Assembly (NCBI GenBank): GCA_037954665.1
Contig: JBBMOL010000046.1
Coordinates: 1,906,501-1,970,500, forward strand
Direction: 5' to 3'
Length of the DNA: 64,000 bases
DNA from: Laguncularia racemosa
Taxonomy: Eukaryota; Streptophyta; Magnoliopsida; Myrtales; Combretaceae
The position numbers were made by a program, and so were the translations under genes. A model generated the notes under the pieces. It was not told the DNA's origin. It searched no databases and saw only the letters and a list, made by a program, of their open reading frames with translations. Numbering within the stretch: position 1 is the stretch's first letter; every line of letters begins with the position of its first letter. Of the stretch, positions 60,867 to 64,000 are shown piece by piece.

Positions 60867-62532
60867 ATGCTGATGGATTTGGACGGCAGTCAGCTTCATG
60901 ACCCACCTTGTATGTCGCCTACTAGTGGCCGGAGTTTGCTAGGGGAGCATTTCCCTCCCCTTAACTTCGGAAAACCAGCTGTAGCTCCCCTAGGCACGCC
61001 TCCAAATGCTGGAAATACCGGCCTTCCAGATAAGGAAAAAGTAGGGGAAGCTTTTCACTCTAGGGGAAAAGTTAAAGTTGACCCAGCCAAAAATGGAAAC
61101 CTTGATCCTTGTGCCCCTGTTGGAGCACCTTTTGGTAACAGTCACCAGCTGCATGGCAGCCCCAAAGACAGACCTCGTGCCCCACCCCCTTAGCACCCTT
61201 CCCAAGTCCTTTCCTCCTTTGGTAAATCCACCTTGGAATTACCCAACCGGCTGGAAAGAAACCATGGAACCGGAAACCACTGCATAACACCATCTTCTCC
61301 AACGGATACATCCTCCGGTGGCCAAAGGGAAAGGAAATCCTATGCCCATGCATATAGCACGATTGATGTGGACGACCCCAACTTCAAACTGAAGTTTCAT
61401 CCACCGGATATGAAGGGTTGGGTACCACTGGTGAAGATCCCCCATGCGGTAGAAGTGGCCGGAGTTGATTATTGGTCTTCCACACTTGTTGGATTTTTCC
61501 TTGGATGTAGGCTGCCGTTCCAACTTGTTCACGACATGTCCTTCCACCTTTGGAAAGAGTATGGAATCCTTGAAGTCTTGGGAAGTAAAGAAGGGTACTT
61601 CTACTTCCGGTTTCCCCACGGATCAGACCTCACTCCCCTACTTGAAAGGACATGGTATTTTGCACAAAGATACCTAATCCTTCAAACATGGAGACGCGGC
61701 ATGGCCGTTGAAAAGCCTCGGCTAACTAATGTCCCTGTTTGGACTTTTCTCCAACGTGTTCCTTGCGAATACTTAAATGAAGATGGCATCAGCTACATAG
61801 CAAGTGGAATTGGAGTCCCCCTTAAGGCTGACGCACTAACAACTGCTAGGAAGAGGGCTAATCATGCTAAAGTGCTAATTGAGTTGGACGTGAGAGATGA
61901 ATTGGCTTCCCAAATTGAAGTTGTAAGTTCTGATGGGTCTATATCTAACGTCATGGTTCAATATTAGGGGCTCCCTCTAAGATGTGGGGAATGCAAAGTG
62001 TTTGGCCACTTGTGCCATCTTAACAAAGTGGGGACTTCCCCTACTAAACCCAGCGATCAAGGCACCAAGAATAGTGAGGGGCAGTGGATCCCGGTAGGTG
62101 GTGGTCGGAAGGAGAAGGAGAAATCCATTGCTGGGTCCAAGACATATGCAAATAGCAACAACAAACCTAGCCATACATCTGAAACTGTAATAAATGAGGG
62201 AGGATAGCTTGGCCATGCAACTAGCCGTGAACCTGAAGTTACATAAGGTGACGATCATCGAAGGGTTTGACTTGGAAGTGGATGGAACACGCGGCCTAAA
62301 CACTAGAGATATTCCTGTTCAACAGTTTGAGAACTCAAATTCCCTTCACAGCGGCGATCAAGTCCCAACCAAGGCTGATCTTCGAGTGGACAATTTTGAA
62401 AACACTCCACCTTGCAAGATAATCCCCCACTTACACCATGGTCAGGGCAGCAACCTGAAAATACCGAAGGGCTCTACCTCTTCTAGTAGGTGCAAGAAGA
62501 AGGCACGGAAGAGGAGAAGATCTTTCACCTAG
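60867..62532 (+). pseudogene. Third LINE ORF1, frameshifted
   Basis: ATG at 60867 (frame to 61193), then shifted to the long frame 61233-61967. That frame has YWSSTLVGFFLGCRLPFQLV, LWKEYG, FYFRFPHG, FAQRYLILQTWRRGM, SGIGVPLKADALTTARKRAN and VLIELDVRDE. An in-frame TAG at 61965-61967 precedes the zinc knuckle LRCGECKVFGHLC. The C-terminal frame ends at 62532 with the basic motif RCKKKARKRRRSFT. Confidence 0.85.
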
Positions 62533-62553
62533 CTGTCCACCTACATCACCCCA

Positions 62554-64000
62554 ATGCATATTGCCGCTTGGAATGTCAGGGGCCTTAATGATCTCATTAA
62601 GGTAGCTGAAGTTGGAAGGATTTGCAATGATCGCAAGATAAGTTGTATTGGCTTGCTTGTGACCAAGGTTAATCCGAGGAACGAAGCATCAATCAAGAAT
62701 GCATTGGGAGTAGCTTGGCAAGTTAGAATTAATAAGGTGGCTAGAAAGCATATGTGGTTGGCTTGGAAGCCTAGAGAATGGGTTGTTAGCATAGAATCGG
62801 AGCATCCCCAATTTATGCATTGCAAAATTGTTAACATGAGATCTAGCTCCACCTTTTTTTCTACTTTCATCTATGCTTCCAACAATGGGAGGGAGTGAAG
62901 ATCCCTTTGGTGCAACATTGTGAATACAACACCATCCACTCACCTCCTACTGTGGATAGTTCTTGGGGATTTTAACACTACTAAATCCCCTACTGAGAAA
63001 TTGGGTGGGAGAATGCACCTTACTGACGAAATAGTCGAATTGCAAAGTTGTATTACATACACGGAACTAGAGGACTTGAATTATGTGGGGGACTTCTTCA
63101 CTTGGTATAATCGACAAGAGAACAACCCCATACTATGCAAGTTGGATAGAATCATGGTAAATCAGCAATGGCTTCGGTTGCTGCCAAGGACACATGCTCA
63201 GTTTGTTTTCCCAACCCTTTCAGACCATTCACTTGCCATCACTTGTATTGACGCTACATTAGCAACTAAGAAGCCTCCTTTCAAGTTTTTCAACTTTTGG
63301 GTAGGACACAAGAGCTTCAAAGATATTTTAAGTAACACATGGAGAATGGATATTGCTGGGTCCAAGATGTTTCAAGTTGTCAGGAAGCTTAGACTACTCA
63401 AGCAAGAACTCAGACAGTTAAACAAGAATGAATTTTCCTACCTCCTTGACAAGGTTGAGAGTGCGAAAGTTAGACTACAATCTCTACAAGCTGCTGTCCA
63501 TGGGGATGGAAATACATCCATTATGGAAGAGGAAAAAGAAGCATATAAAGCTTATTATCTTTTGCGAGGAGTTGAGGAAAGTTTTTACAAGCAGAAATCC
63601 AGGGCACATTGGTTGAAGCTGGGGATAGGAATACTTCATTCTTCCACAAAACCATGAGGAACTTGCATAACCGTAGCTACATACATCACCTACTCGGAGA
63701 CGATGGGAGTGAGGTTTTTGGGGATGTAGAGGTCAAGGCACTTGCAGTGGAACACTTTCAGAAACTTTATGATTGTCCTCCTTCCAGTCTTGTATTGGAG
63801 GATGTCAGTAACATGGTTACATGGAGGCTGAATAACCAGCAACAAATTGAATTAGCTCTTCCTTTCATAGATGATGAGATTAAGTGGGGTTTCTTCTCTC
63901 AAGCCAATGAAAAAGCTCTAGGGCCCGATGGATACACTGCCAAGTTCTTCAAGGACACCTGGGGGATTATTGGTAAGGACCTTCTGGAAGCATCAAAGGA
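62554..64000 (+). pseudogene. Third LINE ORF2, N-terminal part (endonuclease and start of RT), broken and partial
   Basis: ATG at 62554 (MHIAAWNVRGLNDLIKVAEV). The endonuclease shows GLLVTKVN, where the catalytic Glu of GLLETKVN is Val, then FIYASNN, a TGA at 62896, VLGDFNTTK and SDHSLAI. SFYKQKSRAHWLKLG ends in a frameshift near 63630. The next frame carries NTSFFHKTMRNLHNRSYIHH, GFFSQANEKALGPDGYTAKF and DTWGIIGKDLLEA at the edge of the window. Confidence 0.88.

Larger units (their letters stand above)
60820..64000 (+). mobile_element. Third L1-type LINE, plus strand, 5' part, runs off the window
   Basis: Begins near a CT-rich leader (CTCTCCCCCTCCCCTCCCCT at about 60826). ORF1 is followed after 21 nt by ORF2, which reaches the window end within the RT domain. 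Protein similarity to the outer LINE is clear, but with many differences, so it is a separate insertion. The 5' boundary is approximate; the target duplication cannot be tested without the 3' end. Confidence 0.87.

Overview
The window is a piece of a plant nuclear genome, most likely a eudicot. It has GT-AG introns, a plant-type TYW1 gene, a plant EH-domain gene, and plant-specific transposon lineages (Sirevirus, Athila and Tat/Ogre gypsy, plant L1 LINEs, FAR1/MULE, MULE-type MITEs). It does not allow a species call. Only two genes look functional; most of the window is transposon debris in AT-rich DNA.

Layout. 1-2170: the 5' end of an EH-domain endocytosis gene (AtEH1/AtEH2 type, TPLATE complex) on the minus strand, running off the left edge. 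2171-7000: AT-rich repeats, including a 1.3-kb TIR element (4056-5354) and a ~80-bp tandem repeat. 7020-8270: a decayed Tat/Ogre-like gypsy pol. 8270-22740: gene-poor DNA with a hAT-like MITE (13212-13641), a long-TIR element with a MITE nested inside (13885-14740), an LTR/PBS-like remnant (about 16900-18620) and two 294-bp copies of one MULE-type MITE. 22746-23900: Athila-type gypsy PBS and gag relic. 25391-31963: a complete Sirevirus-type copia insertion with both LTRs and a perfect 5-bp target duplication, but no reverse transcriptase. 34890-36720: a broken FAR1/FRS (MULE transposase-like) gene. 37365-40370: a CACTA-like terminus followed by about 16 degenerate ~150-bp tandem repeats that run up to the promoter of the next gene.

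40574-48385: TYW1, eight exons, predicted 638 aa, tRNA-Phe 4-demethylwyosine synthase with flavodoxin and radical-SAM modules. Its introns carry a sense LINE fragment (16-bp TSD), a 117-bp tandem duplication that copies a splice donor, and a ~200-bp dispersed duplication.

48511-64000: L1-type LINEs. An outer plus-strand LINE starts about 0.1-0.2 kb after the TYW1 stop. It is split inside its reverse transcriptase by a second, minus-strand LINE (16-bp TSD), then resumes and ends in a poly(A) tail near 59690. A third plus-strand LINE starts near 60820 and runs off the right edge.

The two genes have separate roles (endocytosis; tRNA modification) and no shared pathway. I found no convincing new molecular system. 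The best leads are the nested LINE pair, the RT-less Sirevirus, the tandem array next to the TYW1 promoter, and the splice-donor duplication.
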